Source of the DNA: CACIIZ01 sp045565285
GTDB taxonomy: Bacteria > Pseudomonadota > Alphaproteobacteria > Rhodobacterales > Rhodobacteraceae
DNA: 25,188 nucleotides
Assembly: GCA_045565285.1 (NCBI GenBank)
Contig: JBJLFR010000014.1
Span: forward strand, 1-25,188
Reading direction: 5' to 3'
The notes under the pieces were generated by a model that was not told where the DNA came from, searched no databases, and worked only from the letters and a program-made list of their open reading frames with translations. The translations under genes and the position numbers were made by a program. Shown here one piece after another: positions 23,526 to 25,188 of this stretch (position 1 is the first letter of the stretch; each line of letters begins with the position of its first letter).

Positions 23526-25188
23526 ATGAATAATATTATGTCCGGAGCTCAAATTGTAGTTCAATCATTACTGGAGCAAAAAGTTGATACAGTTTTTGGA
23601 TATCCTGGCGGTGCAGTCCTTCCTATATATGATGAAATATTTAAGGAGAGTAAAATAAAGCATGTCCTGGTAAGACATGAACAGGCTGCTATTCATGCCG
23701 CAGAAGGATATTCGCGATCAACTGGAAAGCCTGGTGTTGCTCTTGTAACCTCTGGTCCAGGAGCTACTAATTCAGTTACTGGTCTCACTGATGCACTTAT
23801 GGACAGTATACCATTAATTGTATTAACTGGACAAGTGCCAACATTTATGATCGGGAATGATGCATTTCAAGAAGCAGATACTGTTGGAATTACCAGACCA
23901 TGCACAAAACATAATTGGCTTGTAAAAGATACAAATATACTAGGAAAAACAATACATGAAGCTTTCTATGTTGCTACTAATGGACGACCTGGACCAGTTT
24001 TAGTTGATATCCCAAAAGATGTTCAATTTGCAACTGGAACTTATCTAAAGAAAAAAGATTTTTCACCTAAAAGATATAAACCTAAAACAATACCAGATAA
24101 CGATTTAATTTTAAAAGCAGTAAAGGCTTTTGAAAGTGCAAAAAAACCAATAATATATTCAGGTGGAGGGGTAATAAATTCTGGAGATACTGCTTCAAAA
24201 CTTCTAAGGGAGTTAGTAAATGATAGTAATTTTCCAATAACCTCGACTTTAATGGGGCTAGGATGCTATCCTGCATCTAAAGAAAATTGGATGGGAATGT
24301 TAGGTATGCATGGCACGTATGAAGCGAATATGGCCATGCACGATTGTGACTTTATGTTTTGCATAGGTGCCAGATTTGATGATCGCATTACTGGTAAAAC
24401 TGACGAATTCAGTCCTAACTCAACAAAAATTCATATAGATATTGATCCATCATCTATAAATAAAAATATATTAGTAGATATTGGGATTATTGGTGATATT
24501 AAAACTACAATCCAAGCTTTTTTAAAATTATGGAGGAAAAGGGGCTCAAAAACTTCTATTAATAAATCTTGGTGGAATCAAATTGAAGATTGGAGAGGAA
24601 TAAATTGTTTAAAATATAATAAATCAAAAACATCTATTAAACCACAATATGCACTTCAAAGACTTGAAGAATTAACCAAAGACATTGATAGGTATGTGAC
24701 AACTGAAGTGGGGCAACATCAAATGTGGGCTGCACAATTTATGGGGTTTGAAGAACCAAAAAGGTGGATGACTTCAGGTGGTCTAGGAACTATGGGTTAT
24801 GGTTTCCCTGCATCTATTGGAGTACAATTAGCTCACCCAAAATCACTAGTTATTAATGTTGCTGGTGAAGCCAGCTGGCTAATGAACATGCAAGAATTAG
24901 GAACTGCTGTACAGTATAATCTACCTGTTAAACAATTTATTTTAAATAATGAAAGATTAGGTATGGTTAGGCAATGGCAGGAATTATTACATGGTGGAAG
25001 ATATTCACACAGTTGGTCTGATGCTTTACCAGACTTTGTAAAGCTTGCAGAAGCATACGGAATAAAAGGAATATGTTGTAATGATCCAAATAAACTTGAT
25101 GATTCAATTCAAGAAATGTTAGATTATGACGGGCCTGTAATTTTTGATTGTTTAGTTGAAAAACATGAAAATTGTTTTCCAATGATTC
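23526..25188 (+). CDS. ilvB: Acetolactate synthase large subunit (cut by the right edge)
   Basis: This ThDP-dependent enzyme condenses pyruvate with pyruvate or 2-oxobutyrate in valine, leucine and isoleucine synthesis. The frame from ATG 23526 is open to the end of the window (554 codons seen), so only the C-terminal end is missing; related enzymes have 570-600 residues. The catalytic glutamate is Glu52 in VRHEQAAIHAAEGY, followed by the expected LVTSGPGATNSVTGLTDA segment. The ThDP/Mg site reads GEASWLMN at 447-454, with Glu in place of the usual Asp after Gly; as I recall, alphaproteobacterial forms share this GEAS reading. The C-terminal part shows GMVRQWQELLHGGRYSHSW, typical of biosynthetic AHAS. 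The regulatory subunit ilvH would normally follow beyond the window. Confidence 0.95.
   Translation, partial: MNNIMSGAQIVVQSLLEQKVDTVFGYPGGAVLPIYDEIFKESKIKHVLVRHEQAAIHAAEGYSRSTGKPGVALVTSGPGATNSVTGLTDALMDSIPLIVLTGQVPTFMIGNDAFQEADTVGITRPCTKHNWLVKDTNILGKTIHEAFYVATNGRPGPVLVDIPKDVQFATGTYLKKKDFSPKRYKPKTIPDNDLILKAVKAFESAKKPIIYSGGGVINSGDTASKLLRELVNDSNFPITSTLMGLGCYPASKENWMGMLGMHGTYEANMAMHDCDFMFCIGARFDDRITGKTDEFSPNSTKIHIDIDPSSINKNILVDIGIIGDIKTTIQAFLKLWRKRGSKTSINKSWWNQIEDWRGINCLKYNKSKTSIKPQYALQRLEELTKDIDRYVTTEVGQHQMWAAQFMGFEEPKRWMTSGGLGTMGYGFPASIGVQLAHPKSLVINVAGEASWLMNMQELGTAVQYNLPVKQFILNNERLGMVRQWQELLHGGRYSHSWSDALPDFVKLAEAYGIKGICCNDPNKLDDSIQEMLDYDGPVIFDCLVEKHENCFPMI

Noticed and set aside
24864..24887. 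Inactive acetolactate synthase because of Glu in place of Asp in the ThDP motif
   Set aside because: As I recall, the GEAS variant is normal in alphaproteobacterial enzymes, and all other active-site segments are intact.
1..25188. CRISPR array, rRNA genes or a transposase/integrase gene
   Set aside because: No regularly spaced repeats, no rRNA motifs and no recognisable recombinase motifs were found on either strand.

Overview
The window is AT-rich DNA (roughly 30% G+C by eye) from a bacterium. The gene content suggests a marine alphaproteobacterium of the SAR11 / HIMB59 / AEGEAN-169 kind. It carries a TakP-like TRAP uptake system, a NitT/TauT-type ABC importer, MetA, LipB, an aa3-type cytochrome oxidase subunit I next to a DUF2244 gene, a Bpt/Ate-type aminoacyltransferase and the alphaproteobacterial form of acetolactate synthase. 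The taxonomic placement is an inference from families and composition.

Layout. (1) 1-1023, minus: a TPR-repeat protein broken by a frameshift at a run of nine A, continuing off the left edge. (2) 1024-1767: gene-poor, with a decayed small reading frame and repeat copy 1. (3) 1768-6060, minus: a five-gene operon, solute-binding protein > permease > ATPase > two short-chain dehydrogenases, with a hairpin between the binding protein and the permease. (4) 6061-7591: repeat copies 2 and 3 in opposite orientation around one small secreted protein. (5) 7592-11327: an accessory block with a 68-aa membrane protein, two paralogous ~110-aa proteins, two overlapping tiny membrane-protein genes not reported by ordinary length cut-offs, and a convergent restriction-modification pair (TdeIII/MjaII-like endonuclease and C5-cytosine methyltransferase). 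(6) 11727-11813, minus: tRNA-Leu(GAG). (7) 11928-17700, plus: lipB, ctaD, a DUF2244 gene, a P-loop ATPase, metA and a frameshifted bpt/ate. (8) 17711-23221, minus: a TRAP operon dctP-dctQ-dctM with unusually enlarged membrane subunits. (9) 23526-25188, plus: the large subunit of acetolactate synthase, cut by the right edge.

The most interesting structure is a family of degenerate ~160-240 bp repeats (1468-1694, 6251-6408, 7050-7288). They resemble the 3' part of tRNA-Leu and, in copies 1 and 3, the ~95 bp downstream of the intact tRNA at 11727-11813. Copies 1 and 2 are direct repeats around the ABC/SDR operon. Copy 3 and the real tRNA are direct repeats around the restriction-modification block. 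I read this as scars of repeated island insertion at one tRNA-Leu gene; no integrase is visible. The second item is the TRAP transporter, whose DctM (1052 aa) has a ~325-residue hydrophilic insertion and whose DctQ (367 aa) has a ~90-residue one. The positive-inside rule places both in the periplasm.

Functionally, the window joins nutrient uptake (ABC and TRAP importers), amino-acid synthesis (MetA, acetolactate synthase), lipoylation, respiration, N-degron tagging and an accessory defence module.
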